From: Micromonospora vinacea
GTDB lineage: Bacteria > Actinomycetota > Actinomycetes > Mycobacteriales > Micromonosporaceae
DNA length: 64,000 bases
Direction of reading: 5' to 3'
Assembly: GCF_015751785.1 (NCBI RefSeq)
Contig: NZ_JADOTY010000001.1
Coordinates: 248,001-312,000, forward strand
Each line of letters opens with the position of its first letter. The first letter of the stretch is position 1. The notes below the pieces were generated by a model. That model was not told the DNA's origin. It worked only from the letters and a program-made list of their open reading frames with translations, and did no database searches. Made by a program: the position numbers and the translations under genes. Positions 25,745 to 36,401 of the stretch are shown here, piece by piece.

Positions 25745-25777
25745 GGTCACGAGAGATCGGATTCTGGGGAGGATTTC

Positions 25778-27427
25778 GTGTCACTGTCCCGACGTACCAT
25801 CCTGCTGTCCGGCGCCGCACTCGGCGCCGCGGGCGCGGTCACCGGGCTGCCGGTGCCGGCCGGCGCGGCGGCGGCCCACCGGCCGCTGTCCTATCCGTTC
25901 ACCCTCGGTGTGGCCTCCGGCGATCCCGACCACGACGGGTTCGTGCTGTGGACCCGCCTGGCCCCGCAACCACTGGCCGAGGACGGCCTCGGCGGCATGC
26001 CGGACCGCGACATACCGGTCCACTGGGAGCTGGCCGCTGACGAGCGGTTCCGGCACGTGGTGCGCCGTGGGGTTTCGGTCGCCCGCACCCGCTCGGCGCA
26101 CAGCGTGCACGTGGAGCTGGCCGGCCTGCTGCCCGGGCGCGAATACTTCTACCGGTTCCGCGCCGAGCGACACCTCTCGCCGATCGGGCGCACTCGCACC
26201 GCTCCCTCGCCGTCGAGCATGCCGGCCGCCCTGGCGATGGGCTTCGCGTCCTGCTCCCAGTACGAGCACGGCTACTTCACCGCCTACCGCCGCCTCGCCG
26301 AGACCGAGCCGGAGCTGATCCTGCACCTGGGCGACTACCAGTACGAATACGCCCCGGACACGTACAACATCCCGGGTGGCAACCCGCGTGACCATGAGGG
26401 ACCGGAGACGCGGACGCTGGCCAACTACCGGCAGCGGCACGCCCAGTACAAGACCGACACCGACCTGCAGGCCGCGCACGCGGTGGCGCCCTGGGTGGTG
26501 GTGTTCGACGACCACGAGGTGGAGAACAACTGGGCCGACGAGGTGCCCGAGGCGCCGGACCCCGAGTTTCCCACGCGTCGGGCGGCGGCGTTCCAGGCGT
26601 ACTACGAGAACATGCCGCTACGACGCACCTCGATCCCCCGGGGCATCGACATGCAGCTCTACCGGCGGGTGCGCTGGGGGCGGCTGGCCACGTTCCACAT
26701 GCTCGACACCCGGCAGTACCGCGACGACCAGGCCTGCGGCGACGGCTACCGGGACTGCGCGGCGGCGTCGGACCCGGCCCGTTCCATCACCGGTGCGGAG
26801 CAGGAGGCGTGGCTGCTGGACGGCTTCCGCCGGTCGGACGCCCGGTGGGACATCCTGGGCCAGCAGGTCTTCTTCGCCCAGCGGGACAACAACGCGGGCC
26901 CGCTCACCGTTACCAGCATGGACGCCTGGGACGGCTACGTCGCCTCCCGGGACCGGATCACCCGGGGCTGGCTCGGCGCCGGGGTACGCAACCCGGTGGT
27001 GCTGACCGGCGACGTGCACGCCCACTGGGCCAGCGACCTCAAGCTGGATTACTCCGACCCGACCTCACGCACGGTCGGCACCGAGCTGGTCTGCTCGTCG
27101 ATCACCTCGACCGGCGACGGCGCGGACTCGGTCTCCGGCTCGCACCCGTGGTTCGCGTTCAACCCGCACCTGCGCTTCCAGAACAACCTGCGGGGGTACG
27201 TCCGCACGACGATCACTCCGGGGCAGCTCACGGCCGACTTCGACGTGCTGCCGTACGTCACTCGGCCGGACGCGCCCGCGTACACACGGGCCTCGTTCGT
27301 GATCGAGGACCGCGTGCCCGGCCTGCACCAGACGGCGGACAACCCGCTCCCGTCAGCGGCCCGCACTGCCACGCCATCCACGGACCCTGGCCAGCAGACC
27401 GTCCAGCAGGAGACAGTTCGCCCGTAA
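25778..27427 (+). CDS. phoD: PhoD-type alkaline phosphatase, Tat-exported
   Basis: This 549-residue protein starts with a Tat signal ([19 protein letters not shown]). The PhoD core follows with [17 protein letters not shown], the metal-site motifs [10 protein letters not shown] near 180, [11 protein letters not shown] near 242, and [10 protein letters not shown] near 410. PhoD enzymes use calcium and iron to hydrolyse phosphomono- and diesters outside the cell during phosphate limitation. The GTG start has GGGGAGG upstream. No PHO-box repeat was recognised; the MITE-like element occupies most of the upstream region. Confidence 0.93.
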   Translation: MSLSRRTILLSGAALGAAGAVTGLPVPAGAAAAHRPLSYPFTLGVASGDPDHDGFVLWTRLAPQPLAEDGLGGMPDRDIPVHWELAADERFRHVVRRGVSVARTRSAHSVHVELAGLLPGREYFYRFRAERHLSPIGRTRTAPSPSSMPAALAMGFASCSQYEHGYFTAYRRLAETEPELILHLGDYQYEYAPDTYNIPGGNPRDHEGPETRTLANYRQRHAQYKTDTDLQAAHAVAPWVVVFDDHEVENNWADEVPEAPDPEFPTRRAAAFQAYYENMPLRRTSIPRGIDMQLYRRVRWGRLATFHMLDTRQYRDDQACGDGYRDCAAASDPARSITGAEQEAWLLDGFRRSDARWDILGQQVFFAQRDNNAGPLTVTSMDAWDGYVASRDRITRGWLGAGVRNPVVLTGDVHAHWASDLKLDYSDPTSRTVGTELVCSSITSTGDGADSVSGSHPWFAFNPHLRFQNNLRGYVRTTITPGQLTADFDVLPYVTRPDAPAYTRASFVIEDRVPGLHQTADNPLPSAARTATPSTDPGQQTVQQETVRP

Positions 27428-27437
27428 CCCGCCCGAC

Positions 27438-27525
27438 GCCTCAAGATCCGCGCAACATGAGGGAACTTGTTGCCTCGCCACGGGCTGAGGCAGCAGTTTC
27501 GGGGAAGTTGTGCGGATCTTGAGGC
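27438..27525. repeat. Palindromic intergenic element, subfamily 2 (copy C)
   Basis: The 14-base ends GCCTCAAGATCCGC and GCGGATCTTGAGGC are perfect inverted copies; inner pairing continues with TGCCTC/GAGGCA. It lies 10 bases past the phoD stop, between two convergent genes, and may double as a terminator. The left arm matches copy B at 13868. Confidence 0.78.
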
Positions 27526-27560
27526 ATAGGGCGGCGCGGGACGACGGACCGGGACGGCGG

Positions 27561-27965
27561 TCAGGCCGGGAGGAAGGAGAAGCGGACCTGGCGGGTCGGG
27601 TTGTCGCCGTTGGTGTCGACGAGGCAGATCGACTGCCAGGTGCCGAGCGCCAGCCGGCCGCCGAGCACCGGCACTGTGGCGTACGGGGGGATGAACGCCG
27701 GCAGCACATGGTCGCGGCCGTGGCCGGGCGAGCCGTGGCGGTGCCGCCAGCGGCCGTCGGTGGGGAGCAGGTCGTCCAGGGCTCTGAGCAGGTCGTCGTC
27801 GGAGCCCGACCCGGTCTCGATGATCGCCAGGCCGGCGGTGGCGTGCGGCACGAAGACGTGCAGCAGGCCGTCACTCTCGCCCGAGACGAACTGCTGGGCC
27901 TCGGCGGTGATGTCCCGGACGGTCGGCCGGGACCCGGTCTGGACGGTGATCACGTCGCTGCGCAT
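27561..27965 (-). CDS. YjbQ/UPF0047 family protein
   Basis: This 134-residue protein has the family signature HVFVPHATAGLAIIETGSG and the metal-ligand HRHGSPGHGRDHVLPAF, and ends GTWQSICLVDTNGDNP. The family is annotated as secondary thiamine-phosphate synthase on the basis of weak activity in Escherichia coli; the true role is uncertain. CAGAAT seven bases before ATG 27965 supports that start over the upstream ATG 27974. Confidence 0.88.
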   Translation of the reverse strand: MRSDVITVQTGSRPTVRDITAEAQQFVSGESDGLLHVFVPHATAGLAIIETGSGSDDDLLRALDDLLPTDGRWRHRHGSPGHGRDHVLPAFIPPYATVPVLGGRLALGTWQSICLVDTNGDNPTRQVRFSFLPA

Positions 27966-27991
27966 ACGTCGCATTCTGCCGCAGGGTGCGG

Positions 27992-28459
27992 TCAGGAACT
28001 GCCGCCACCGCCGCCGCCGCCAGAGTCGCCGCCGCCGGACCAGCCGCCGCCGGAGTCACCGCCGGACCAGCCCCAGCCGGACCAGCCGCCCCCGGAATCG
28101 CCGCCCCCGGAATCGCCGCTGCTGCCGGCTGGCTCCGTATCGTCGGAGCTGTCGTGGTCGCCGTCCCGCTGGCGGCCGACGTGCCCGCTCCCGGCATCCC
28201 CGGCAGGCACCGGGTAGAAGCCGTACCCGCCGCCGTCCGAGTCCGGACGACGGCGACGACCTCCGGACTGGCCGCTCAGACGGGCCGCGCGGATCGCGTC
28301 CCGCAGCAGGCCCACGCCGAGCACGGCCACCAGGGCGCCGACGGCCACCAGTCCGACCATCGGCAGGCTGCCGGAGGCGAGGGCGACCGCGCCGACGACC
28401 AGGCCGATCACTCCGACAACGATCATGCTCGCGGCGACCGCGACACGGCGTCCGTTCAT
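27992..28459 (-). CDS. Hypothetical membrane protein with Gly/Ser/Trp-rich tail
   Basis: This 155-residue protein has two membrane helices near residues 8-28 and 35-55 and a basic loop. The C-terminal 45 residues are almost only Gly, Ser, Asp and Trp (repeats such as DSGGGWSG). The tail is likely disordered and surface exposed or cytoplasmic. No family was recognised. TACCGT seven bases before the ATG indicates a leaderless message. It runs toward YjbQ with 26 bases between them. Confidence 0.65.
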   Translation of the reverse strand: MNGRRVAVAASMIVVGVIGLVVGAVALASGSLPMVGLVAVGALVAVLGVGLLRDAIRAARLSGQSGGRRRRPDSDGGGYGFYPVPAGDAGSGHVGRQRDGDHDSSDDTEPAGSSGDSGGGDSGGGWSGWGWSGGDSGGGWSGGGDSGGGGGGGSS

Positions 28460-28637
28460 GTCGGCAACGGTAGGAGTGGCGGTCAAACCCCTCAGGTTCC
28501 ACCCGGTCGTCGCGCTAAGTTACCGGCGAGTACCTGTGTTCAGCATCGCGTCGGGGGCACCTAGACGTGACGAGGGGTGCCACCAGGGGGCAGGATGGCG
28601 CTAGAGACCTATCCCACACACAACCGAGGGAACGCCT

Positions 28638-31376
28638 GTGGCTACGGAACGCAAGCGCCCGGTGATCAGCGACGGCCTACCGAGCCAGCTTCCGGACATC
28701 GACCCTGAAGAGACAAGCGAATGGGTCGAGTCGCTTGACGGTGTCATCGACGAACGCGGCGCCAAACGCGCCCGCTACGTCATGCTGCGCCTGCTGGAGC
28801 GGGCCCGTGAGCGCCAGGTCGGGGTTCCGCCCCTGACCACCACCGATTACATCAACACCATCCCGTCCGAGCGCGAGCCCTGGTTCCCGGGTGACGAGCA
28901 CGTCGAGCGGCGGATCCGGGCGTACGTCCGGTGGAACGCCGCCATGCTGGTGCACCGGGCGCAGCGCCCGGAGATCGGCGTCGGCGGGCACATCTCCACC
29001 TTCGCCAGCTCGGCGTCGCTCTACGAGGTGGGCTTCAACCACTTCTTCCGGGGCAAGAACCACCCGGGCGGTGGCGACCAGATCTTCTACCAGGGCCACG
29101 CCTCCCCCGGCATGTACGCGCGGGCGTTCCTGGAGGGGCGGCTCAGCGAGCACCAGCTCGACGGGTTCCGCCAGGAGCTGTCGCACCCCGGCGGTGGGCT
29201 GCCCTCGTACCCGCACCCTCGGCTGATGCCGGACTTCTGGGAGTTCCCCACCGTCTCGATGGGCCTCGGCGGTCTGAACGCGATCTACCAGGCCCGGTTC
29301 AACAGGTACCTGCAGCACCGCGGCATCAAGGACACCTCCCAGCAGCACGTCTGGGCGTTCCTCGGCGACGGCGAGATGGACGAGCCGGAGACGCTCGGCG
29401 CCATCGGTGTGGCCGCCCGCGAGGAGCTGGACAACCTCACCTTCGTGATCAACTGCAACCTGCAGCGGCTGGACGGCCCGGTCCGGGGCAACGGCAAGGT
29501 CATGCAGGAGCTGGAGGCGTTCTTCCGGGGTGCCGGCTGGAACGTCATCAAGGTCGTCTGGGGTCGTGAGTGGGACCCGCTGCTCGCCGCGGACACCGAC
29601 GGCGCGTTGGTCAACCTGATGAACACCACCACCGACGGCGACTACCAGACCTACAAGGCGGAGTCCGGCGCGTACGTGCGGGAGCACTTCTTCGGCCGGG
29701 ACTCCCGGACCCGCAAGATGGTCGAGCCGCTCAGCGACGACGAGATCTGGAACCTCAAGCGGGGTGGGCACGACTACCGCAAGCTCTACGCGGCCTACAA
29801 GGCGGCCACCGAGCACACCGGTCAGCCCACCGTCATCCTGGCGAAGACGATCAAGGGCTGGACCCTCGGCTCGCACTTCGAGGGCCGCAACGCGACCCAC
29901 CAGATGAAGAAGCTGACGCTGGAGGACTTGAAGACCTTCCGCGACCGGCTCTACCTGGACATCCCGGACAAGGCGCTGGAGGACAACCCCTACCTGCCGC
30001 CGTACTTCCACCCGGGCGAGAAGTCCGAGGAGCTGACGTACCTCAAGGAGCGGCGCGAGCAGCTCGGCGGGTACCTGCCGTCCCGGCGGACCAGCACGAA
30101 GCGGCTGGCCATCCCCGGCCCGGAGCGGTTCGCCGACATCAAGCGCGGCTCGGGCAAGCAGAAGGTGGCCACCACGCAGGCCTTCGTCCGTCTGCTCAAG
30201 GACGTGATGAAGGACAAGGAGTTCGGCAAGCGCTGGGTGCCGATCATCCCGGACGAGGCCCGCACCTTCGGTCTGGACTCGATCTTCCCGACCGCGAAGA
30301 TCTACTCGCCGCACGGCCAGCGCTACACCTCGGTCGACCGCGAGCTGTTCCTGTCGTACAAGGAGTCGACCTCCGGGCAGATCCTGCACGAGGGGATCAA
30401 CGAGGCCGGTTCGGTGGCCTCGTTCACCGCGGCCGGCTCGGCGTACGCCACGCACGACGAGCCGATGATCCCGATGTACATCTTCTACTCGATGTTCGGG
30501 TTCCAGCGGACCGCCGACGGGCTGTGGGCTGCGGCCGACCAGATGGCCCGGGGCTTCCTGCTCGGCGCCACAGCGGGTCGGACCACGCTCAACGGTGAGG
30601 GCCTTCAGCACGAGGACGGGCACTCGCTGCTGATCGCGGCCACCAACCCGGCAGTGGTGGCGTACGACCCGGCGTTCGCGTACGAGATCGCGCACATCCT
30701 GGAGCAGGGTCTGCACCGGATGTACGGGGACGCGCAGGAAAACGTCTTCTACTACCTGACTGTCTACAACGAGCCGACGCTCCAGCCGGCCGAGCCGGCC
30801 GACGTGGACGTGGAGGGCCTGCTCAAGGGCATCTACCGCTACTCGCCGGCACCGCAGGTCGACGGCCCGAAGGCCAACCTGCTCGCCTCGGGCACGGGGA
30901 TGCAGTGGGCGCTCAAGGCCCAGCAGCTGCTCGCCCAGGACTGGGGTGTGGGCGCGGACGTCTGGTCGGTGACCTCGTGGACCGAGCTGCGCCGCGACGC
31001 GGTGGAGACCGAGGAGTACAACCTGCTCAACCCGGGCGCCGAGGCGAAGGTTCCGTACATCCAGCAGAAGCTGGCCGACGCGGACGGCCCGAAGGTCGCG
31101 GTCAGCGACTTCATGCGTGCGGTACCGGATCTGATCGCCCGCTGGGTACCCGGCGACTACACGTCGCTCGGCACCGACGGTTTCGGCATGTCGGACACCC
31201 GGCACGCGCTGCGCCGGCACTTCCACGTCGACGCGGAGTCGATCGTGGTGGCCACGCTGCGGCAGCTCGCCCGCAGCGGCGCGGTGGCGACCACGGTTCC
31301 GGCCGAGGCCGCCAAGAAGTACGCGATCGACGACGTCAACGCCGCCCCGGTCGGCGAGACCGGCGGCGACAGCTGA
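28638..31376 (+). CDS. aceE: Pyruvate dehydrogenase E1, homodimeric type
   Basis: This 912-residue protein matches the single-chain AceE family over its length. The thiamine-diphosphate site is [16 protein letters not shown] near 250 with [18 protein letters not shown] near 277. [20 protein letters not shown] lies near 116-135 and [13 protein letters not shown] near 650. It decarboxylates pyruvate and acetylates the lipoyl E2 of the pyruvate dehydrogenase complex in the cytosol; E2 and E3 are not nearby. The GTG start has CGAGGGAAC eight bases upstream. It has its own terminator, so it appears monocistronic. Confidence 0.96.
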   Translation: MATERKRPVISDGLPSQLPDIDPEETSEWVESLDGVIDERGAKRARYVMLRLLERARERQVGVPPLTTTDYINTIPSEREPWFPGDEHVERRIRAYVRWNAAMLVHRAQRPEIGVGGHISTFASSASLYEVGFNHFFRGKNHPGGGDQIFYQGHASPGMYARAFLEGRLSEHQLDGFRQELSHPGGGLPSYPHPRLMPDFWEFPTVSMGLGGLNAIYQARFNRYLQHRGIKDTSQQHVWAFLGDGEMDEPETLGAIGVAAREELDNLTFVINCNLQRLDGPVRGNGKVMQELEAFFRGAGWNVIKVVWGREWDPLLAADTDGALVNLMNTTTDGDYQTYKAESGAYVREHFFGRDSRTRKMVEPLSDDEIWNLKRGGHDYRKLYAAYKAATEHTGQPTVILAKTIKGWTLGSHFEGRNATHQMKKLTLEDLKTFRDRLYLDIPDKALEDNPYLPPYFHPGEKSEELTYLKERREQLGGYLPSRRTSTKRLAIPGPERFADIKRGSGKQKVATTQAFVRLLKDVMKDKEFGKRWVPIIPDEARTFGLDSIFPTAKIYSPHGQRYTSVDRELFLSYKESTSGQILHEGINEAGSVASFTAAGSAYATHDEPMIPMYIFYSMFGFQRTADGLWAAADQMARGFLLGATAGRTTLNGEGLQHEDGHSLLIAATNPAVVAYDPAFAYEIAHILEQGLHRMYGDAQENVFYYLTVYNEPTLQPAEPADVDVEGLLKGIYRYSPAPQVDGPKANLLASGTGMQWALKAQQLLAQDWGVGADVWSVTSWTELRRDAVETEEYNLLNPGAEAKVPYIQQKLADADGPKVAVSDFMRAVPDLIARWVPGDYTSLGTDGFGMSDTRHALRRHFHVDAESIVVATLRQLARSGAVATTVPAEAAKKYAIDDVNAAPVGETGGDS

Positions 31377-31392
31377 CCCAGCACCACTGAGG

Positions 31393-31420
31393 AGGGCCCG
31401 GCGCATCCGCGCCGGGCCCT
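31393..31420 (+). terminator. aceE terminator
   Basis: A perfect 12 bp GC stem with loop ATCC is followed by TTT, starting 16 bases after the aceE stop. Confidence 0.88.
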
Positions 31421-31509
31421 TTCGGTGTACGGAGCGGCGGTGGTCCGGGGGCCCTGGCGGGGATCCGGACCACCGCCGTCGCGGGTGACGCCGGGAGGAT
31501 GGGCTCTCG

Positions 31510-31956
31510 TCAGCCGACGGCGGCCAGGTCGGTGAGCCGGGCCAGCGAGTCCTCCAGGTCGGCGCCGACCCGACGCAGTCCGAGGCGCAGCAGGGCCGCC
31601 TTGACCGGGCCGGCCGGCCAGCGGACCACGATGAGGCGCACGATGGTCCCGCCCTCCTCCTCGTCTCCGGTGAGCTGGACGTAGATCTCGGTGCGCGCCT
31701 CCGCGCGAGATCCCGCTCCCTTGGCCCGTTCCCGCCAGCCGATCAGCGTCGGCTCCTGGTAGGCGATCACCTCGGCCTCATGCGCCGAGCCGCGCCCCGC
31801 CTGGACCAGTTGTCGCCGCCCGAAGCCCTCTCCCGAGAGCACTTCGGCCGCGCGGACCCCGGCCAGCCAGGCCGGCAACTGCTCGGCCCGCTGCACGACA
31901 TCCCAGACCACTTCAATTGGCGCCGCCACGTGCGCACTGCGTTCCACGAGGATCAT
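31510..31956 (-). CDS. SRPBCC family (START/polyketide cyclase-like) protein
   Basis: This 148-residue helix-grip protein begins MILVERSAHVAAPIEVVWDV and has the characteristic WLAGVRAAEVL and VRWPAGPVKAALLRLGLRR segments. Such proteins bind hydrophobic ligands or act as cyclases. The ATG at 31956 is preferred to the longer frame because GGAGG lies ten bases before it. No partner gene indicates a ligand. Confidence 0.83.
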   Translation of the reverse strand: MILVERSAHVAAPIEVVWDVVQRAEQLPAWLAGVRAAEVLSGEGFGRRQLVQAGRGSAHEAEVIAYQEPTLIGWRERAKGAGSRAEARTEIYVQLTGDEEEGGTIVRLIVVRWPAGPVKAALLRLGLRRVGADLEDSLARLTDLAAVG

Positions 31957-32144
31957 TTCCGTCTTTCCTCCGGTGAGGACATCCCACGATATCGGCACTC
32001 TATGCGTTAAATCGGACTTACCTGGACGGGTTCGGAAAAAGACACGCCGATCAACCATTGCGGAATGCGCCAGGCCGGCCTATGGCGCATTCATCGACAG
32101 CGCCCTAAAGTCCCGAGCACGTTTCACGTTGACCGGGAGGGCGC

Positions 32145-33494
32145 ATGTCGACCGCACCGTTGCCCCAGTTCCCCACCGGCTTCCGCTGGGGCGTCTCCAC
32201 ATCGGCCCACCAGATCGAGGGCGCCACCACTGCCGACGGCCGAGCCCCGTCCATCTGGGACACCTTCGCGCGCTCCCCCGGGCGGATCAGCGACGGCAGC
32301 AGCGGCGAGGTGGCCTGCGACCACTACCACCGGCGCACCGAGGACGTGGCGCTGCTGGCCGGCCTGGGCGTCTCCGCGTACCGGTTCTCCATCGCCTGGC
32401 CCCGGGTCCAGCCCACCGGCGCCGGCCCGGCCAACCCGGCCGGCCTGGACTTCTACGACCGGCTGGTGGACGAGTTGCTGGCCGCCGGCGTCGACCCGGT
32501 CGCCACCCTCTACCACTGGGACCTGCCGCAACCCCTCGAAGACGCCGGCGGCTGGCTGCACCGCGACACCGCCGCCCGGTTCGCCGAGTACGCCGAGAAG
32601 ACCGCCGCCCGGCTCGGCGACCGGGTCCGGCTCTGGATCACCCTGAACGAGCCGTTCATCCACATGAGCCTCGGCTACGGCATGGGCGTGCACGCCCCCG
32701 GCCGCATGCTGCTGTTCGACGCCTTCCCGGTCGCCCACCACCAACTGCTCGGGCACGGACTCGCGGTCGCCGCGCTGCGGGCGCATACCGCCAGCCCTGT
32801 GGCGATCGCCAACAACTACTCGCCGGTGCGGGTGCTCGGCGACCGCGACGCCGACCGGGCCGCCGGGGCCGCGTACGAGGCGCTGCACAACCGGCTCTTC
32901 ACCGACCCGCTGCTCGGCCGCGGCTACCCGGAACTGCCCGGCTTCGACCCGAGCGTCATCCACCCCGGCGACCTCGACACGATCGCCGCGCCGCTCGACG
33001 TGCTCGGGGTCAACTACTACAACCCCACCGGGGTACGTGCTGCCGAGGAGGGCTCGCCCCTGCCGTTCGACCTCGTGCCGCTGGACGGCTACCCACGTAC
33101 CGCCTTCGACTGGCCGGTGGCCCCCGACGGGCTACGCGAACTGCTCGGCTGGCTGCGCGACACGTACGGCGACGAGCTGCCACCCATCGAGATCACCGAG
33201 AGCGGCTGCGCGTACGACGACGTACCCGACGCCGACGGGCAGGTGACCGACACGGAGCGGATCGCGTACCTCGACGGGCACCTGCGCGCGGTGCGGGCCG
33301 CCGTCGACGACGGGGTGGACGTCCGCGGGTACTTCGTCTGGTCGTTGCTGGACAACTGGGAGTGGGCCGAGGGGTTCACCAAGCGCTTCGGTCTGGTGCA
33401 CGTCGACTACGCCACCCAGACCCGTACGCCGAAGTCGTCGTACACCTGGTTGCGGGACGTGATCGCGGCCAGCCGGCCGGGGTCGACGCGGTGA
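32145..33494 (+). CDS. GH1 family beta-glucosidase
   Basis: This 449-residue enzyme has the GH1 N-terminal signature FRWGVSTSAHQIEGA, the acid/base motif TLNEP (Glu169) and the nucleophile motif ITESG (Glu352), plus the substrate-binding WSLLDNWEW near 398. There is no signal peptide, so it acts in the cytoplasm on imported beta-glucosides such as cellobiose. ACCGGGAGGGCGC precedes the ATG. Its stop overlaps the GTG of the MFS gene (GTGA), tying hydrolysis to uptake. Confidence 0.95.
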   Translation: MSTAPLPQFPTGFRWGVSTSAHQIEGATTADGRAPSIWDTFARSPGRISDGSSGEVACDHYHRRTEDVALLAGLGVSAYRFSIAWPRVQPTGAGPANPAGLDFYDRLVDELLAAGVDPVATLYHWDLPQPLEDAGGWLHRDTAARFAEYAEKTAARLGDRVRLWITLNEPFIHMSLGYGMGVHAPGRMLLFDAFPVAHHQLLGHGLAVAALRAHTASPVAIANNYSPVRVLGDRDADRAAGAAYEALHNRLFTDPLLGRGYPELPGFDPSVIHPGDLDTIAAPLDVLGVNYYNPTGVRAAEEGSPLPFDLVPLDGYPRTAFDWPVAPDGLRELLGWLRDTYGDELPPIEITESGCAYDDVPDADGQVTDTERIAYLDGHLRAVRAAVDDGVDVRGYFVWSLLDNWEWAEGFTKRFGLVHVDYATQTRTPKSSYTWLRDVIAASRPGSTR

Positions 33495-34768
33495 CCACCC
33501 TCGACCCGACGCCGGCGTCGCTGCCGGCGTCGCTCGCCGAACCGACGGTGCCGGTGCGGCGCAGCTGGATCGGTTTGATCTTCGCGGCCAACCTCGGCGT
33601 GTGGATGGCGTTCTTCACGCCCATCCAGGTGCTGCTGCCGCAGCAGATCGAGCAGATCGCGCCCGGCGACAAGGAGAACATGCTGGCCGTGGTCACCGGC
33701 CTCGGTGCGCTGGCCGCGGTGCTGGCCAACCCCCTCGCTGGCGCACTCTCCGACCGGACCTGCCTGCGCATCGCCGGCCGCGAGTTCGGTCGGCGGCACA
33801 TCTGGACGGCGGGCGGGGCCGTGCTGGGCGCGGCGGCCCTGGTGCTGCTGGCCCAGCAGCGGACCATCCTCGGGGTCGCCCTCGGCTGGGTCGCCGCGCA
33901 GGTCTGCTTCAACGCGATGCTGGCCAGCCTCAGCGCGGCCATCCCGGACCGGGTTCCGGTGCGTCAGCGCGGCGGGGTCTCGGGTTGGGTGGGCATCCCG
34001 CAGGCGCTCGGGTTGGTGCTCGGCGCGGTGCTGGTCACCGCAGTGGTCACCGGCAACACCGCCGGCTACCTGGCCATCGCCGTGGCCATCCTGCTGTTGT
34101 CGCTGCCGTTCGCGCTGCTCACCCCCGACGAGCCGCTGCCGCGTACGCATCGGCCGGCGATCCGGACGCGGGCGCTGCTGGCCTCGATGTGGATCAGCCC
34201 CCGCCGGCACCCGGATTTCGCCTGGGCCTGGATCACCCGGTTCCTGGTCCAGTTGGGCAACGCGCTGGGCACCCTCTACCTGCTGTACTTCCTCAGCGAC
34301 GGGGTGCGCCACCCCGACCCCGAGGGCGGCCTGCTGGTGCTGATCCTGCTCTACACGCTCGGGATGATGCTGACCGCTGTGGTCGCCGGCCGGATGTCCG
34401 ACCGGTCCGGCCGGCGCAAGATCTACGTGATCGTCTCCGGGCTGATCATGGCAGTGGCGGCGCTGCTGCTCGCTGTCGCGCCGGTCTGGCCGATGGCCAT
34501 CGTCGCGGCGCTGCTGCTCGGCGCCGGCTACGGCATCTACCTCTCGGTGGACGCCGCGTTGATCACGCAGGTGCTGCCCCGGGCCACCGACCGGGCCAAG
34601 GACCTGGGAGTCATCAACATCGCCAACTCGGCGCCGCAGGTGCTCGGCCCGGCGCTCTCCGCCCCGCTCGTGGTCTACCTGGGTGGCTATCCCACGCTCT
34701 ACGCGGTCACCGCCGTGGTCACAGTGCTCGGCAGCGCCCTGGTCGTCAAGATCCGCTCGGTGCCGTGA
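33491..34768 (+). CDS. MFS transporter, probably for sugars
   Basis: This 425-residue protein has about 12 membrane helices and MFS-type loops: ALSDRTCLRIAGREFGRRH after helix 2 and GRMSDRSGRRKIYV after helix 8. The pattern is close to the glycoside-pentoside-hexuronide and actinobacterial sugar MFS groups. Translational coupling to GH1 beta-glucosidase (four-base overlap) suggests import of the glucoside that the enzyme hydrolyses; the substrate itself is not visible. Confidence 0.88.
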   Translation: MTTLDPTPASLPASLAEPTVPVRRSWIGLIFAANLGVWMAFFTPIQVLLPQQIEQIAPGDKENMLAVVTGLGALAAVLANPLAGALSDRTCLRIAGREFGRRHIWTAGGAVLGAAALVLLAQQRTILGVALGWVAAQVCFNAMLASLSAAIPDRVPVRQRGGVSGWVGIPQALGLVLGAVLVTAVVTGNTAGYLAIAVAILLLSLPFALLTPDEPLPRTHRPAIRTRALLASMWISPRRHPDFAWAWITRFLVQLGNALGTLYLLYFLSDGVRHPDPEGGLLVLILLYTLGMMLTAVVAGRMSDRSGRRKIYVIVSGLIMAVAALLLAVAPVWPMAIVAALLLGAGYGIYLSVDAALITQVLPRATDRAKDLGVINIANSAPQVLGPALSAPLVVYLGGYPTLYAVTAVVTVLGSALVVKIRSVP

Positions 34769-34806
34769 GCCTGGGGGCGGTGGCGGAAAGCAGTCGCGTA
34801 CCGCCG

Positions 34807-34812
34807 TAGGCT
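34807..34812 (+). promoter_or_regulatory. -10 box TAGGCT for leaderless gltX mRNA
   Basis: TAGGCT ends seven bases before the gltX GTG. The intervening GGGGGAC could be read as a Shine-Dalgarno, but the distance fits transcription starting at the GTG. Confidence 0.6.
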
Positions 34813-34819
34813 GGGGGAC

Positions 34820-36229
34820 GTGACAGTACGTGTGCGATTCGCCCCCTCCCCGACCGGTATGTTCCACGTCGGCGGCGCCCGCTCGGCGCTGCAGAACTGG
34901 ATCTTCGCCAAGCAGCAGGGCGGCGTGTTCGTGCTGCGCATCGAGGACACCGACGCGGCGCGCAACAAGCCCGAGTGGACCGAGGGCATCCTCTCCGCGC
35001 TGGACTGGATCGGGATCTCCCGGGGCAGCTACGAGGGCCCGTACTTCCAGTCGGCGAATGCGGGCGAGCACCGGGCCGCCGCCGCGCGCCTGTACGAGTC
35101 GGGCCGCGCCTACTACTGCGACTGCACCCGCGAGGACGTGCAGGCCCGCACCGGCTCGCAGTACCAGGGCTACGACGGCTACCACCGCGACCGTGGCCTC
35201 GGCCCGGGCCCGGGGCACGCGCTGCGCTTCCGTACGCCGGACGAGGGCACGACAGTGGTGGTCGACCTGATCCGCGGTGAGCCCACCTTCGAGAACAAGC
35301 TCATCGAGGACTTCGTCATCGCCCGGGGCGACGGCTCGCCGGTCTTCCTGCTGGCCAACGTCGTCGACGACATGACCATGGGGATCACCCACGTGATCCG
35401 GGCCGAGGAGCACCTGCCCAACACCCCCAAGCAGCAGCTGCTCTGGGAAGCCCTCGGGGTCAAGCCGCCGGTCTGGGCGCACGTGCCGGTGGTGGTCAAC
35501 GAGAAGCGGCAGAAGCTCTCCAAGCGCCGGGACAAGGTCGCCCTGGAGGCGTACCGCGACGAGGGTTACCTCGCCGGCGCGATGCGCAACTACCTCATGC
35601 TGCTCGGCTGGGCCCCCTCCGGCGACCGGGAGATCGTCCCCTGGTCGGTGATCGAGGACGAGTTCCGGCTGGACGAGGTCAACCTCTCCTCGGCGTTCTT
35701 CGACGAGAAGAAGCTGCGGGCGTTCAACGGTGAGTACATTCGCGCGCTGCCGGTGGCCGAGTTCGTCGACGCCTGCCAGCCGTGGCTGACCGGCACCGGG
35801 ACCATCCCGCCACCGCCGTGGCAGCCAGAGGAGTTCGACGCCGACGCGTTCGCCGCCGTGGCGCCGCTGGCCCAGACGCGCATCGCGGTGCTCAGCGAGA
35901 TCGTGCCGAACGTCGACTTCCTCTTCCTGGCCTCGCCGCTGATCGACGAGGCCGCCTGGACCAAGACCATGAAGGACGGCTCCGCCGAGCTGCTGGACGA
36001 CGCGGTCGCAGCGTTCGAGGCACTGGAGTCGTGGGACGCCGAGTCGCTGAAGTCGACGCTGGAGGCGGTCGGCGCCGAGCGGGGCCTCAAGCTCGGCAAG
36101 ACGCAGGCGCCGGTGCGGGTCGCGGTCACCGGCCGCACCGTGGGCCTGCCGCTGTTCGAGTCGCTGGAGGTGCTCGGTCGCGAGCGCACCCTGACCCGGA
36201 TCCGCGCCGCCCGCCTGCGCCTGGTCTGA
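34820..36229 (+). CDS. gltX: Glutamyl-tRNA synthetase
   Basis: This 469-residue class I synthetase has the HIGH-type motif [13 protein letters not shown] at residues 9-21 (His-Val in place of His-Ile) and the KMSKS-type motif [14 protein letters not shown] near 233-246. It loads glutamate on tRNA-Glu. In actinobacteria it usually also mischarges tRNA-Gln for the amidotransferase pathway (inferred from the lineage). The gene follows the MFS transporter by 51 bases but has its own promoter. Confidence 0.97.
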   Translation: MTVRVRFAPSPTGMFHVGGARSALQNWIFAKQQGGVFVLRIEDTDAARNKPEWTEGILSALDWIGISRGSYEGPYFQSANAGEHRAAAARLYESGRAYYCDCTREDVQARTGSQYQGYDGYHRDRGLGPGPGHALRFRTPDEGTTVVVDLIRGEPTFENKLIEDFVIARGDGSPVFLLANVVDDMTMGITHVIRAEEHLPNTPKQQLLWEALGVKPPVWAHVPVVVNEKRQKLSKRRDKVALEAYRDEGYLAGAMRNYLMLLGWAPSGDREIVPWSVIEDEFRLDEVNLSSAFFDEKKLRAFNGEYIRALPVAEFVDACQPWLTGTGTIPPPPWQPEEFDADAFAAVAPLAQTRIAVLSEIVPNVDFLFLASPLIDEAAWTKTMKDGSAELLDDAVAAFEALESWDAESLKSTLEAVGAERGLKLGKTQAPVRVAVTGRTVGLPLFESLEVLGRERTLTRIRAARLRLV

Positions 36230-36285
36230 TTGTCGCTCGTCGACGCCTCACGAGCGCGTCGCCGACCTAACTCCGCATCGCCCTG

Positions 36286-36358
36286 TCCTTTGCTCTGCAC
36301 CCCAATAGGCGCCGGTCGCAGACCGTAGCCGTCGCATCCGCGGGTGCAGAGCAAAGGA
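36286..36358. repeat. Palindromic intergenic element with TCCTTTGCTCTGCACCC ends (copy D)
   Basis: The 17-base ends at 36286-36302 and 36342-36358 are perfect inverted copies around a 39-base middle. It sits between the convergent gltX and copC genes. Size and placement equal the other intergenic palindromes, though the arm sequence is unrelated. It may also act as a two-way terminator. Confidence 0.75.
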
Positions 36359-36401
36359 TGACCCGCACGCCTGACCACCAGGAGCGGTGAGTAGCAGAGG
36401 G

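Noticed and set aside
22752-26318. 1188-codon open frame antisense to the E1 and MarR genes
   Set aside because: It crosses several genes, the MITE and the phoD start; it is an artefact of high GC.
27992-28130. Gly/Ser/Trp repeat region as a possible CRISPR or regulatory repeat
   Set aside because: It is in-frame coding sequence for a disordered tail; there are no regular spacers.
28677-31406. 909-codon open frame antisense to aceE
   Set aside because: aceE is certain by motif and length; the antisense protein is low-complexity Arg/Leu/Val.
34820-36229. Glutaminyl-tRNA synthetase instead of GltX
   Set aside because: Length and the HVGG and KLSKR motifs are those of bacterial glutamyl-tRNA synthetase; actinobacteria normally lack the other enzyme.
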